DNA from: a bacterium
GTDB taxonomy: Bacteria; Desulfobacterota; JAPLJL01
Length of the DNA: 64,000 nt
Assembly (NCBI GenBank): GCA_028713675.1
Contig: JAQTNV010000009.1
Span: 15,167 to 79,166, forward strand
Direction of reading: 5' to 3'
This document shows positions 26,204-34,643 of the stretch, one piece after another; the stretch's first letter is position 1, and each line of letters opens with the position of its first letter. A program made the position numbers and the translations under genes. The notes beneath the pieces were generated by a model, which did no database searches, had not been told where the DNA came from, and saw nothing but the letters and a program-made list of their open reading frames with translations.

Positions 26204-26258
26204 AATCTGTCATTCTGCGTGTCCCGTGCAGAGCGGCGGGAAGCCCGCCTCTGGCGGG
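26204..26258 (+). repeat. TCATTCTGCGTGTCCC repeat, copy 1
   Basis: This is a 55-bp GC-rich hairpin element (GAGCGGCGGGAAGCCCGCCTC). Its near-identical copy is at 31019-31073. Confidence 0.7.
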
Positions 26259-26286
26259 AGAATAATCTCTTCTTAGTCCTAGCCTT

Positions 26287-26475
26287 TTTTTTCTTTTTGG
26301 GGGGAAGGTCCCGCTCCCAAATTAGGTGTTGGGTGTTAGGTCATAGGTGATAGGATTAAACCCAGTATCATCACCCTCCCCTTCATCCCCTCCCCTCAAG
26401 GGAGGGGACAATATTTTTGTTGCTTTCTTGTTATCAATTCTTGGCGTTTTGCCCTCTGCCCTATGCTCCATGCGC
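26287..26475 (+). repeat. 190-bp dispersed repeat, copy 1
   Basis: It starts with a GGGGGGAAGGTCCCGCTCCC end, continues through TTAGGTGTTGGGTGTTAGGT heptamers and a CCTCCCCTCAAGGGAGGGG hairpin, and ends in GCCCTCTGCCCTATGCTCC. It is almost identical to 48446-48636. The rest of 25.98-26.62 kb contains no gene. Confidence 0.8.
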
Positions 26476-26615
26476 CTTGCGATTTCCCCCGGGGTTCTGA
26501 AAACCCAACACCTAACACCCATGACCCATGACCCAATAGACCCTATAGACACAATGGACCGTTTTTTGACCTTTGCTCTCTGCAACCCGGACCTCCACGT
26601 TATTGAATCCGGGAA

Positions 26616-26643
26616 TTGAAAAAATATTTTAAACCCCTATAAT
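26616..26643 (+). promoter_or_regulatory. Promoter of the ACP-ketosynthase operon
   Basis: TTGAAA (26616-26621), a 16-bp spacer and consensus TATAAT (26638-26643) lie about 85 bp before the first ACP gene. This is the best candidate start of the plus-strand biosynthetic operon. Confidence 0.65.
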
Positions 26644-26729
26644 CAACATTTTATGAAAGGGAAATTTTAAAATAGCCCTGCCCAGTTGACGGAAAAATAA
26701 GGACGACGGGAATTCAAGGAGACCGCGTG

Positions 26730-27008
26730 ATGGGAAAAACCGCTTTAAATAAAGAGATGAAAGCCATGACCCTGAAGATCGCCCAGGTCCTCATCTCCGA
26801 GCTGCAACTGGAGGATGTGACCAGCGAAACCTTTGACATAGATCTCAACCTGGTGGACGAACTGGGGATCGACAGCATGGAACTCACCACCGTGGTCCTG
26901 GTCCTCCAGGATGAATGCGGGGTCATCATTGACGAGGAAGATTACCCCGACCTGACCAATATCCGGCTCATCGCGGAATACATTCTGAAAAAGAAGAAGA
27001 AGGCCTGA
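26730..27008 (+). CDS. Acyl carrier protein (first of the cluster)
   Basis: This 92-residue ACP carries growing or starter acyl chains on a phosphopantetheine arm. The attachment serine is in VDELGIDSMELTTVVL (about residue 49). The four-helix ACP fold is evident and the C-terminus ends in a lysine run. AAGGAG is 8 bp before the ATG at 26730; GTG at 26727 is an alternative. It opens a plus-strand operon with a second ACP, the KS-CLF fusion and a CrtI-like oxidoreductase. Aryl-polyene clusters also carry paired ACPs, one for the starter and one for extension; which is which here is unknown. Confidence 0.93.
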   Translation: MGKTALNKEMKAMTLKIAQVLISELQLEDVTSETFDIDLNLVDELGIDSMELTTVVLVLQDECGVIIDEEDYPDLTNIRLIAEYILKKKKKA

Positions 27009-27013
27009 TTTAC

Positions 27014-27056
27014 AGAGCATAGGGCATAGGGCATAGGGCATAGAGCAAAGCACAGG
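27014..27056 (+). repeat. GCATAGG heptamer array inside the ACP operon
   Basis: Four perfect to near-perfect tandem copies of GCATAGG (AGAGCATAGGGCATAGGGCA and onward) lie between the two ACP genes. They are of the same family as the arrays in non-operonic gaps. Confidence 0.75.
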
Positions 27057-27094
27057 AAGTCCAGTTATCCGTATATATAATTTTCCCGGCGGGA

Positions 27095-27355
27095 ATGATG
27101 GAAGCGCTGCTTGCCGAACTCAAGAAAAAACTGGTCGAAACGATAAACCTTCCGGATGTTAACCCGGATCTCATTGATATCAACGCCCCCCTGGTCGGGG
27201 GGGAATTGGGCATCGATTCCATCGATATCCTCGAACTGGTGGTCATGATTGAGCAGGACTACGGAGTGAAAATCGACAGCAAGGAAGTCGGCAGGAAGGT
27301 TTTTGCCAGCCTGAAATCCCTGGCTGAGCACATTGCCGCGCACCGCACCCAGTAA
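27095..27355 (+). CDS. Acyl carrier protein (second of the cluster)
   Basis: This is an 86-residue ACP with the phosphopantetheine serine in GELGIDSIDILELVVMIE (about residue 46). It is distinct from the first ACP in sequence (more acidic helix II, DYGVKIDSKEVGRKVFASL), so it probably recognises different partners. Two consecutive ATGs (27095, 27098) are possible. The KS-CLF gene starts 7 bp after its stop, which argues for a dedicated ACP-KS pair. Confidence 0.93.
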   Translation: MMEALLAELKKKLVETINLPDVNPDLIDINAPLVGGELGIDSIDILELVVMIEQDYGVKIDSKEVGRKVFASLKSLAEHIAAHRTQ

Positions 27356-27362
27356 GCATTAG

Positions 27363-29528
27363 ATGGCCTTTACCGAGGTTTTTATTACTGGTATAGGGAT
27401 CATCAGCTCCACTGGAAACAATTGTCAGGAAAATCTCGAAGCCCTCAAAACCGCGAAAAGCGGCCTCCGGCCCTTAAGCCTGTTTCCGGTCGCCCATCCC
27501 TTCCCGGCGGGGGAGATTCATCCCGATCCGGTTTCTGATCCCGGCCTGCCCCGCACGCACGCGCTGGCCCTCCGGGCCGCCCGGGAAGCCCTGGCCCGGG
27601 AAGACCGGCCCCCGGACGCCATCGTCATCGGCGTGACCACCGGCGGCATGCCGAAAACCGAGCTGCTGTTGCGGGAGAAAAACCCTCATCCCGAGGCCTA
27701 TATCTGGCACGGGGCCGGCACGGTGGCGGCCTGCCTGGCCCGCGAGCTGAAATGCCCCGGGCCCGCGTTCACGATCTCGACCGCGTGCTCGAGCGGCGCG
27801 GCGGCCCTGATTTTCGGCCGGGCGCTCATCCGCAGCGGGGCCGCGGTCCGCGTGCTCGCCGGCGGGGCGGACGGGTTGTGCCGGTTCACTTATTTCGGGT
27901 TCAATTCCCTCCAATTGCTGGATCCCCAGGGAGCGCGTCCGCTCGACAAAAACCGCGCCGGCATGTCCCTCGGGGAAGGCGCGGCCATGCTCCTCCTGAC
28001 CGGGGCCGGGGAGGTCCCGGCCCACGCCATTGCCCGCCTGGCCGGGGGCGGGCTTTCCTGCGACGCCTACCACGCCACCGCCCCCCGTCCGGACGGGGCG
28101 GGGGCTCTGGCCGCGATGCGCGAGGCCCTGGCCGACGCCGGCCTTTCCGCCGCGGAGATCGACTATATCAATCTCCACGGGACCGGCACGGTTGATAATG
28201 ACGCGGCCGAGACCGCCGCGATCAAAAAGCTTTTCGGAAACACCATTCCGGAATTCTCCTCCATCAAGGGAACGACCGGCCATTCCCTCGGCGCCGCCGG
28301 CGCGATCGACGCCGCGGTGTGCGTCCTGGGCCTGGCGCACGGGATCGTCCCGGCGAACGGCGGCTTCCGGGAAGTCGACCCCCTGATCGGCATCTCCCCG
28401 CGGACCAAACCTCATTTCCGCCCCATCCGCCGCCTGCTGTCAAATTCGTTCGGGTTCGGCGGAAACAACGCGGCCGTGGTGATTACCGCGCCCCGGGAAA
28501 CCCCGTCGCGTCCGCAGCGTTCCGCGCCCCCGGCCCTCCGGGTCCGGGGTTCCGCGTGCCTGACCGGGGCCGGGGGGATCAACGCCACCGTCGCCAGATT
28601 TCTCTCGGGAGAATCCGCGGCGGGCCGCCTGCCTGATGAGGAAATTGCGAAAGACCTGCCTCCCCGCGCGATCCGGCGGCTCAAACGCCTTCCGCGCCTG
28701 GCGCTGGCGTTGGCGGCCGCGGCTCAGGCTGACGCCGCCGTCAAGGAAAACCCCGCCGCGGTATTTTTCGGAACGGCCTGGGGGCCCCTGTCGGAAACCT
28801 ACGATTTCCTGATGAAGCTTTTTGAAACCAATGAGAGCCTGTCCAGCCCCACGGACTTCATCGGCTCGGTCCATAACGCCCCGGCCGGGCAGGTCGCCCT
28901 GTGGTTCCAGGCCGCCGGCGCCAACCTGACCGCCTCCTGCGGCGATTACTCCTTCGAGCAGGCCCTGCTCATGGCCGGCCTGTTCTCCCCCGCGGGCAAA
29001 TTCAGCATCGTGCTGGGCGCGGAGGAAACCCATCCGCTCTTTTCCCCCCTGCTCGACGCCTCGGTGGCCGGCGGCGCGGCCGCGTCGGACGGAGGCGGGG
29101 CGCTGATTGTCACGCCGGCGCGGGAAGAATCCGGCGCCCGGCTGAAGTCCCTGTTTTTCGCCTCCGGCGATGATCCCCGGGAGGCCGCGGGTTCCCTGGT
29201 TTCGGCCCTGGGCGGGCTGGAAACAATCCGGGGAAAATACGACGCCGTTTTCGCCGGGATCCCCGGGGCCGACGACGCCCGGGCCCGGGAACAGCTGGAC
29301 CGTTTTCTGTCCCTGACCCGTTTTTCCGGTCCCGTGATCGACTACCGGCGCTATACCGGCCAATACGCGGCGGCCGCCGCCACCGCCTCGGTCCTGGCGG
29401 TCCGGCTGATCGCAAATGGGAAAATCCCCCGTTCCCTGGCCGGCGCCGGAGATCTTATCCTGGAGAAAAAAGGAATCCTGGTTTTGGGATTGGGCCGCCA
29501 GGTAACCGCGCTGGAAGCGCTGGGGTAA
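27363..29528 (+). CDS. Ketosynthase-chain length factor fusion (KS + Ketoacyl-synt_2-like domain)
   Basis: The 721-residue protein combines a complete FabF-like ketosynthase (about residues 1-385) with a second, degenerate thiolase-fold half (about 395-721). The first half has active Cys in ISTACSSGAAALIFG and His residues in NLHGTGTVDNDAAE and KGTTGHSLGAAGAIDA. The second has IGSVHNAPAGQVALWFQAAG and TASCGDYSFEQALLMAG, the hallmark of PF13723-type KS-like proteins. In aryl-polyene systems those partners are separate chains (KS plus chain-length factor heterodimer, ApeO/ApeC); here they are covalently joined. It should perform the main chain elongation and set its length. The next gene overlaps by 1 bp (TAATG). 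Confidence 0.88.
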   Translation: MAFTEVFITGIGIISSTGNNCQENLEALKTAKSGLRPLSLFPVAHPFPAGEIHPDPVSDPGLPRTHALALRAAREALAREDRPPDAIVIGVTTGGMPKTELLLREKNPHPEAYIWHGAGTVAACLARELKCPGPAFTISTACSSGAAALIFGRALIRSGAAVRVLAGGADGLCRFTYFGFNSLQLLDPQGARPLDKNRAGMSLGEGAAMLLLTGAGEVPAHAIARLAGGGLSCDAYHATAPRPDGAGALAAMREALADAGLSAAEIDYINLHGTGTVDNDAAETAAIKKLFGNTIPEFSSIKGTTGHSLGAAGAIDAAVCVLGLAHGIVPANGGFREVDPLIGISPRTKPHFRPIRRLLSNSFGFGGNNAAVVITAPRETPSRPQRSAPPALRVRGSACLTGAGGINATVARFLSGESAAGRLPDEEIAKDLPPRAIRRLKRLPRLALALAAAAQADAAVKENPAAVFFGTAWGPLSETYDFLMKLFETNESLSSPTDFIGSVHNAPAGQVALWFQAAGANLTASCGDYSFEQALLMAGLFSPAGKFSIVLGAEETHPLFSPLLDASVAGGAAASDGGGALIVTPAREESGARLKSLFFASGDDPREAAGSLVSALGGLETIRGKYDAVFAGIPGADDARAREQLDRFLSLTRFSGPVIDYRRYTGQYAAAAATASVLAVRLIANGKIPRSLAGAGDLILEKKGILVLGLGRQVTALEALG

Positions 29529-30985
29529 TGGCTCCTTCCTCCCCTGACCAGAAAGCGGTCGTCATCGGCTCCGGGATCGGAGGGATGACCGCCGCGATCA
29601 CCCTGGCCAAATCCGGCTACCAGGTGACCCTGGCGGAAAAAAGCCGGCTGGCCGGCGGCCTGATGCGCAGTTACGTCCGGCGCGGGTTCGATTGCGAAGT
29701 GGGCATCCATTACCTCGGAGCCCTGGGGCCGGATCAGCCTTTACGCCGCATTTTCGATTTTTTAGGCATCCTGCCGAAAATTCCCCTGGAGCCGATGGGC
29801 GCCGGGGGTGTGGTTGACCGCTATTACCTGGAGGATTTCAGCTTTGACCTGCCCGTGGGCCTGGACGCCTTTGCCGGGCGTCTCCGGGCGGCCTTTCCCT
29901 CCGAGCCCAAACCGGTGGCCGAGGTCCTCGAGATCATCCGCCTCGCCGCGGCGCGCTTATGTTCCCCGGACACCCTGTCCGGCCGGTCCATGATCTTCGA
30001 CCTGAAAAAAGACCTTCATCCCCTCACCAAATTCCTGAAGGAGATAAATTGTTCGGACCGGCTGCGCCAGGTCCTCTCGGTCATCACGGCCTGGGTGGGG
30101 ATCCCCCCCGATAAATGCCCCCTGTATCTCTGGAGCACCGCCCTGGCTTCCTACCTGCTTTCCTCCTGGCGGATCTCCTGCAGCGGCGCGCGGCTGGCCG
30201 AGGTCTGCGCAGAGAGGTTCCGGGAGCTGGGCGGGACCATCCTCACCGGCGATGAGGCGGTCCGGCTCAACGTTGAAAATAAAAAGGTCCGGGGAGTGAT
30301 TTTAAAATCCGGGCTGGAGCTCCCGGCCCCCCTGGTGGTCGCCGCCGTCCACCCCAAGATCGTGACCGCGCTGATCCCGGAAGGTTCCTGTCTCCCGGAA
30401 TACCGGAGCAAGATCCAATCCCTGGAAGAAACCTCGGGGGTCGTCTGCCTGCATGCCGTCCTCCCCGAGCCGGACCATGGCCCGGTCCCTTACAACATTT
30501 TCAGTCTGCGGGTGGAAAATGAGGACCTGGCGGATGTTTCCTTCATCCAGTTGAAACCGTCCGGCAAACCTTCCTGGAATATCCTGACCGTCATCAAGCC
30601 CAGCGGTTTCAGCCAATGGCGGCAATGGGAAAACACCATTTCCGGCCGCCGCGGGCCGGCATATGAAGACGCGAAGAACAGGGAAGCCGAACAGATGCTG
30701 GGGGAATCCCGGAAATATTTGGGGCCCTGTCCCAATGCCCGGGTGCTGGACGTATACACGCCCCTGTCGCTGCGCGACCTGGCCGGGAGCCCCCGGGGTT
30801 CCGCTTACGGGATCATGCGGTCGGTAAAACAGAAATTCCGGACGGCGGCGCTGCATCGGACCCCGATCAGGGGACTGCATGTCGTCGGCCAGAGCGTCAT
30901 GGCTCCCGGGATCCTGGGGACCGCCCTGGGAACGCTTCGGACCCTGGTCCCCGTCATCGGTCCCGATAAATTTGATCATTGGTAA
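29528..30985 (+). CDS. CrtI/phytoene desaturase-like FAD-dependent oxidoreductase
   Basis: The 485-residue protein has an N-terminal FAD-binding Rossmann motif (VVIGSGIGGMTAAITLAKSG, residues 11-30) and EKSRLAGGLMRSYVRRGFDCEVG after it. The C-terminal family signature is HVVGQSVMAPGILGTALGTL. The family includes phytoene desaturases, all-trans-retinol saturases and FAD-dependent polyene-modifying enzymes. No carotenoid synthase gene is nearby. The start overlaps the KS-CLF stop (TAATG), so it is made with the ketosynthase and most likely acts on the polyene or acyl product. Proposed ladderane clusters also contain CrtI-like genes. Whether it desaturates, saturates or isomerises is not shown by sequence. 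Confidence 0.85.
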   Translation: MAPSSPDQKAVVIGSGIGGMTAAITLAKSGYQVTLAEKSRLAGGLMRSYVRRGFDCEVGIHYLGALGPDQPLRRIFDFLGILPKIPLEPMGAGGVVDRYYLEDFSFDLPVGLDAFAGRLRAAFPSEPKPVAEVLEIIRLAAARLCSPDTLSGRSMIFDLKKDLHPLTKFLKEINCSDRLRQVLSVITAWVGIPPDKCPLYLWSTALASYLLSSWRISCSGARLAEVCAERFRELGGTILTGDEAVRLNVENKKVRGVILKSGLELPAPLVVAAVHPKIVTALIPEGSCLPEYRSKIQSLEETSGVVCLHAVLPEPDHGPVPYNIFSLRVENEDLADVSFIQLKPSGKPSWNILTVIKPSGFSQWRQWENTISGRRGPAYEDAKNREAEQMLGESRKYLGPCPNARVLDVYTPLSLRDLAGSPRGSAYGIMRSVKQKFRTAALHRTPIRGLHVVGQSVMAPGILGTALGTLRTLVPVIGPDKFDHW

Positions 30986-31018
30986 AAGTAAGGTAATAAG
31001 TAGTAACGACCGCCTTTT

Positions 31019-31073
31019 AAATCTGTCATTCTGCGTGTCCCGTGCGGAGCGGCGGGAAGGCCGCCTCTGGCGG
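31019..31073 (+). repeat. TCATTCTGCGTGTCCC repeat, copy 2
   Basis: This is a near-identical copy of 26204-26258, 34 bp after the CrtI-like gene, with the same GCGGGAAGGCCGCCTC hairpin. Confidence 0.7.
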
Positions 31074-31148
31074 ACGACCTGTCCCGAGAAGCATGGTGGA
31101 ATTTATTCCGGGAAGCATCGAGGGAAGAATCTCTCTTTTGCCTTTGTT

Positions 31149-31404
31149 CTTTTCTTTTTTTGGGGGGTTGGTTTCGCTCCCCGATCAGGTGATGGGTTTT
31201 GGGTGTTAGGTGTTGGGTTTTAAGGAAACCCGGGGGGTTGGTTCTCGCGACCCGCACTCTTTTCACCCTGATACCAATAAACTCGATGACTCCTGATAAT
31301 TGGGTCCAACGAAGGCGAGGCCCTGCCGGGCCCCGCCGCCCGGGATTACGTGATCGCGCACATTGTGCGGGGAGCGAAACCAACCCCCCAAAAAGAAAGA
31401 AAAA
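31149..31404. mobile_element. MITE-like element with ~34-bp terminal inverted repeats
   Basis: The left end (31149-31182: T-rich then GGGGGGTTGGTTTCGCTCCCC) and right end (31369-31404: GGGGAGCGAAACCAACCCCC then A-rich) are near-perfect inverted repeats. They enclose about 186 bp with heptamer units and a GC-rich core (31310-31357: GAAGGCGAGGCCCTGCCGGG and on). An internal GGGGGGTTGGTTCTCGCGAC (31229-31248) repeats the end. No gene fits inside, so it looks like a non-autonomous element. Relatives are at 32380-32560, and single ends are at 26291 and 48455. Confidence 0.7.
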
Positions 31405-31537
31405 CTGCGGACAGCAACCAAGCCGGCGCAGGGCCGGGATGACCGGCCGCCGACGGTCGAAATGAAAAAGGCATCAGGATGTTTTCCGACATAAAATTCT
31501 TGATAAACCGCCGGAATGATAGTATTTTTTCAACACT

Positions 31538-32266
31538 ATGAATGAAACCAAGACAGCTTTAGTCACCGGCGGAAGCCGCGGGATCGGCCGGGCCATTTGC
31601 GTCGAGCTGGCCCGGGCGGGATATTTTATCATCATCAATTACAAATCCAACGAGGCGGCCGCCCGGGAGACCCTCCGGCTGGTCCGGGACGCCCGGAGCG
31701 ACGGCCTGATCAGCAAATTCGATGTGGCGGATTCGCAGGCCGCCAAGCCGGCGCTTGACGCGCTCCTCGGCGAGCACAAGCGGATCGAAATCCTTGTCAA
31801 TAACGCGGGCATCTCCGCGGACGGCCTCTTCGCGATCATGCCGGAGGAGAACTGGCATTCCGTCATCGACACCACGCTGAACGGTTTTTTCAATGTGACC
31901 AAGCCGGTACTGAAATGCATGGTCCGGTTCCGCCACGGTTCCATCGTCTCGATCTCGTCCGTTTCCGGCCTGATCGGGAACCGCGGGCAGGTTAATTATT
32001 CCGCGGCGAAAGCGGGGCTCATCGGCGCCAGCCGCGCCCTGGCCAAGGAAGTCGCCCGGCTCGGGGTCCGGGTGAACGTGGTCGCGCCCGGGCTGGTGGA
32101 AACCGATATGATCAAGGAAGCCCCGGTGGAAATGATCAAGCAGCTGATCCCGATGGAGCGGGTCGGAACCCCGGAAGAAGTCGCCCACACCGTCCGTTTC
32201 TTATGCTCTGAAGAAGCCCGGTACATTACCGGGCAGGTGATCCCGGTCAACGGGGGAATGTTCTGA
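31538..32266 (+). CDS. 3-oxoacyl-ACP reductase (FabG-like SDR)
   Basis: This NADPH-dependent ketoreductase is expected to reduce the 3-keto group after each condensation. The 242-residue SDR has the cofactor motif [12 protein letters not shown] at residues 9-20, NNAGIS, catalytic Ser in VSISSVSG and the YxxxK pair in [20 protein letters not shown]. The C-terminus ([11 protein letters not shown]) matches FabG. It is flanked on both sides by repeat elements (31.15-31.40 and 32.38-32.56 kb), so it is probably transcribed alone. No ribosome site precedes the ATG. It is the KR expected in aryl-polyene clusters. Confidence 0.92.
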   Translation: MNETKTALVTGGSRGIGRAICVELARAGYFIIINYKSNEAAARETLRLVRDARSDGLISKFDVADSQAAKPALDALLGEHKRIEILVNNAGISADGLFAIMPEENWHSVIDTTLNGFFNVTKPVLKCMVRFRHGSIVSISSVSGLIGNRGQVNYSAAKAGLIGASRALAKEVARLGVRVNVVAPGLVETDMIKEAPVEMIKQLIPMERVGTPEEVAHTVRFLCSEEARYITGQVIPVNGGMF

Positions 32267-32633
32267 TCGGCTTAAAGCATAGAGCATAGAGCAGAGAGCA
32301 TAGAGTAAAAAACGGTCCATGGTGTCCATAGGGTCTATTGGGTCATGGGTCATGGGTTATGGGTGTTAGGTGTTGGGTTTTCAGAACCCCGGGGGGAAGG
32401 TCTCCGCGACACGAACTCTTAATAGACAAGGTTGCGAGTAACTTGATGCACCTGGTTTTTTTTAAACGAAGGCGAGGCCCTGCCGGGCCCGCCGCCCGGG
32501 ATTACGTGATCGCGGAAATTGTGAGGGGAGCGGGACCTTTCCCCCAAAAAAGAAAAAAGGGCGAACGCTAAAGAGAGATTCTTCGCTCCCCATACGCCAA
32601 GGCTCCGGAGGGCAAGCCGCTCAGAATGACAAT
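32267..32633. repeat. Repeat-filled gap between fabG-like and lolA-like genes
   Basis: It holds heptamers (AGCATAGAGCATAGAGCAGA), GTGTCCATA units and a MITE-like relative at 32380-32560 (ends GGGGGGAAGGTCTCCGCGAC and GCGGGACCTTTCCCCC; core 32465-32514 matches 31310-31357). A GCCAAGGCTCCGGAGGGCAA element lies at 32593-32612. No gene is seen. Confidence 0.65.
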
Positions 32634-32634
32634 C

Positions 32635-33261
32635 ATGAAAAGATATTTCCGCTCCATTTCCCCGGCCGTCTTCGCGCTCCTGGTCTTCGCCCCGCCGGCC
32701 GAATGCCGGGGCAGCGACCTGGAAACGGTCAGGCAATCGATGTCCGCGGTGAAATCCATCTCCGCCGAATTCATCCAGTCGAAAAACATGAAGATTCTTT
32801 CGAAGCCCCTGATCAGCAAGGGTCATTTCTACTATCTCGCCCCGGGCAATCTGCGCTGGGAATACGACTCGCCCGTGAAAAACGTGCTTTTGATGGACCG
32901 GGGAACCATCCGGAAATATTCCTGGCGGGACGGGCGGTTCGAACCCGACTTAAGCTCCAGGCTGGAGCCGATCCGGGTGGTCATGGAACAGATTTCCGGC
33001 TGTCTCAACGGGTCATTCGCGGAAAACAAATATTTTGCCGCCAGTCTGACCGGCTCCGCCCCGGAAAAGATCGAGCTTTTGCCCCGGAGCGATGAGTTCG
33101 CGAAAATGATTCAACGCATCATCATCACCCTTTCGAAAGTCCCCGGGGTTATCCAGACGGTGGAAATCCTCGAGCCCGGCAATTCCTCCACCCTGATTAA
33201 ATTCGACCGGGTCCAGCTTGACGCTCCCCTCCCGGATAAAATTTTCCAGAGCGTTCCGTGA
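32635..33261 (+). CDS. LolA-like outer-membrane lipoprotein carrier protein
   Basis: This periplasmic LolA-fold protein has 208 residues with an N-terminal signal peptide (about 1-24). It contains the LolA pattern of MSAVKSISAEFIQSKNMKIL, SKGHFYYLAPGNLRWEY and MDRGTIRKYSW. LolA carries lipoproteins across the periplasm, but dedicated paralogues occur in aryl-polyene and hopanoid-type clusters, where they probably help move a lipid product. I use ATG 32635 because the upstream in-frame ATG (32626) comes from a repeat element. It is translationally coupled (GTGA) to the DUF3261-like gene. Confidence 0.85.
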   Translation: MKRYFRSISPAVFALLVFAPPAECRGSDLETVRQSMSAVKSISAEFIQSKNMKILSKPLISKGHFYYLAPGNLRWEYDSPVKNVLLMDRGTIRKYSWRDGRFEPDLSSRLEPIRVVMEQISGCLNGSFAENKYFAASLTGSAPEKIELLPRSDEFAKMIQRIIITLSKVPGVIQTVEILEPGNSSTLIKFDRVQLDAPLPDKIFQSVP

Positions 33262-33944
33262 AACGCGCCGCTTTCCTCGGCCTTTTCCTGGTCTTCGGCA
33301 CCGCCTGTCAGCCCCTGCTGCGGCCGGATCGTTCCCTGGGGAGCCCGGTCCCCCCCGAGGCGGCATCCTGCTCGATCCCTCACCCCCAGAAATCTTTCCG
33401 CGCCATCCATGCCGTCGACATCTCTCTCCCTTTGGGCCGGCAAAGCACCGTCCTCGGAATAATAATCGCCGATTTGGCCTCCGGAAGACTCCGGACCACG
33501 CTCTTGTCGCTGGAGGGATTGATGCTGTTTGACGCCACCAGTGTCAACAGCGTCACCCGGGTCCACCACGCCCTGCCTCCCCTGGATGCCGGCGCCTTCG
33601 CGGAAAACCTGGTTGCGGATGTTAAATTTTTATTCTGGCCGGAAAATTCCACGGCCGGGATTCAGGCCTGGCGAAAAGACGGCGTCACCACCTGCCGGCG
33701 GGCAACCGGCCGCGCCGGTACCCTGGAAACCGTATCCGCCGGATCCGGTGCCCGGATTCTTCGTCAATATGACGAGAAGGGAAGGCTGCTCCGGGAAGCC
33801 GCCGCCTCCGGTCCGGTCTCGCCGGAGGGGTTTCCCCAAAAAATGCGGCTGGAGGTTCACCCCTTGGCCGGTGATTATTCTCTCTCGCTGGAATTGGTCG
33901 AAGGGGAATTGATCGGGCCTTCTGATTCTTTATTCGAGCCGTAA
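33258..33944 (+). CDS. DUF3261-like outer-membrane lipoprotein
   Basis: This is a 228-residue probable lipoprotein: a signal sequence ends in a lipobox (VFGTAC, Cys about residue 17), and the rest is soluble and beta-rich (STVLGIIIADLASGRLRTTL, LSLEGLMLFDATSV). Aryl-polyene clusters carry a DUF3261 lipoprotein next to a LolA homologue, perhaps a LolB-like acceptor. Position and general features match, but I cannot confirm the family by alignment. It starts with GTG overlapping the lolA-like stop by 4 bp. Its 3' end overlaps by 70 bp the convergent small membrane protein gene. Confidence 0.65.
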   Translation: MKRAAFLGLFLVFGTACQPLLRPDRSLGSPVPPEAASCSIPHPQKSFRAIHAVDISLPLGRQSTVLGIIIADLASGRLRTTLLSLEGLMLFDATSVNSVTRVHHALPPLDAGAFAENLVADVKFLFWPENSTAGIQAWRKDGVTTCRRATGRAGTLETVSAGSGARILRQYDEKGRLLREAAASGPVSPEGFPQKMRLEVHPLAGDYSLSLELVEGELIGPSDSLFEP

Positions 33945-34300
33945 ACCGGGTCGCCGTATCTGGCGATGAACCGGCTCCCCAGCCATTTTCCCAGGGTTTT
34001 TCCGTAACCCATGCTTTCTTTCCCGATCAGGAGCATGGAGATCCACCAGACAATCCAGGAAAAAATATACACCGCGGGACCCCCGATGATCAGAATCGAC
34101 GGTTCCCGGTAACGGGCCGCGAGCATACCGCATAAGGCCACCGCCGGCCATCCGATGATGTAGCTGATGACCAGGAGAATAAGCCCGAGGGTCATCCGGA
34201 ATGAAGGCTTACCCGCGAAGGCGCTCAAATCATGATCCGTTGTCCTGATTTCCCGGCCCCAGGACGTGTTCGCGAACCAGTTGGCGAGTTTTCGCATCAT
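33875..34300 (-). CDS. Small integral membrane protein of unknown function
   Basis: The 141-residue protein has two to three hydrophobic helices (FRMTLGLILLVISYIIGWPA, AVALCGMLAARY, IIGGPAVYIFSWIVWWISML). Charged ends flank these: WANTSWGREI-like at the N-terminus (ANTSWGREIRTTDHD) and a hydrophilic tail. I do not recognise the family. Reading frame use and position between cluster genes suggest that it is real. The last 23 codons overlap the convergent DUF3261-like gene, so either the tail or the overlap is unusual. No ribosome site is visible. Confidence 0.55.
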   Translation of the reverse strand: MMRKLANWFANTSWGREIRTTDHDLSAFAGKPSFRMTLGLILLVISYIIGWPAVALCGMLAARYREPSILIIGGPAVYIFSWIVWWISMLLIGKESMGYGKTLGKWLGSRFIARYGDPVYGSNKESEGPINSPSTNSSERE

Positions 34301-34643
34301 CTTGGGTGATGGGTCATAGGATAAAAGTTCAAATGCTTAAATCCAAAGTTCAAAATAAGCCCAAAAAACAAAAACTCAAAAAAATATGCTTTGTTTTTTC
34401 ATTTTGACATTTAGGCTTTAACCTTTATTTGGCATTTGCCCCTCAGGGGTTCTCGTCCCGAGCCACCCTTCGGGGTCGAGGGAAGCTTGGACATTTGAAC
34501 TTTTGACTTTGCTCTATGCTCTCTGCCCTTTGCGCTTTGACCTTTGCCCTTTGACCTTTGAGCTTTTCCTCTCACGCCTCACGCCCTTGCGTCTTTTCCC
34601 CATCCGTTACCTGTTATCGGCTACCGGCTACCTGCTACTTTCT
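34301..34643. repeat. Repeat-filled gap containing 110-bp repeat copy 1
   Basis: 34421-34530 (CTCAGGGGTTCTCGTCCCGA, CACCCTTCGGGGTCGAGGGA and flanks) is almost identical to 40859-40968. TTTGACC/TTTGCCC heptamers run on to about 34570, then TACCTGC/TACCGGC heptamers. No gene is seen. Confidence 0.7.

Noticed and set aside
29528-30985. Carotenoid biosynthesis locus
   Set aside because: Only a CrtI-like gene is present; no crtB, crtE or cyclase genes are nearby, and the gene is coupled to a ketosynthase.
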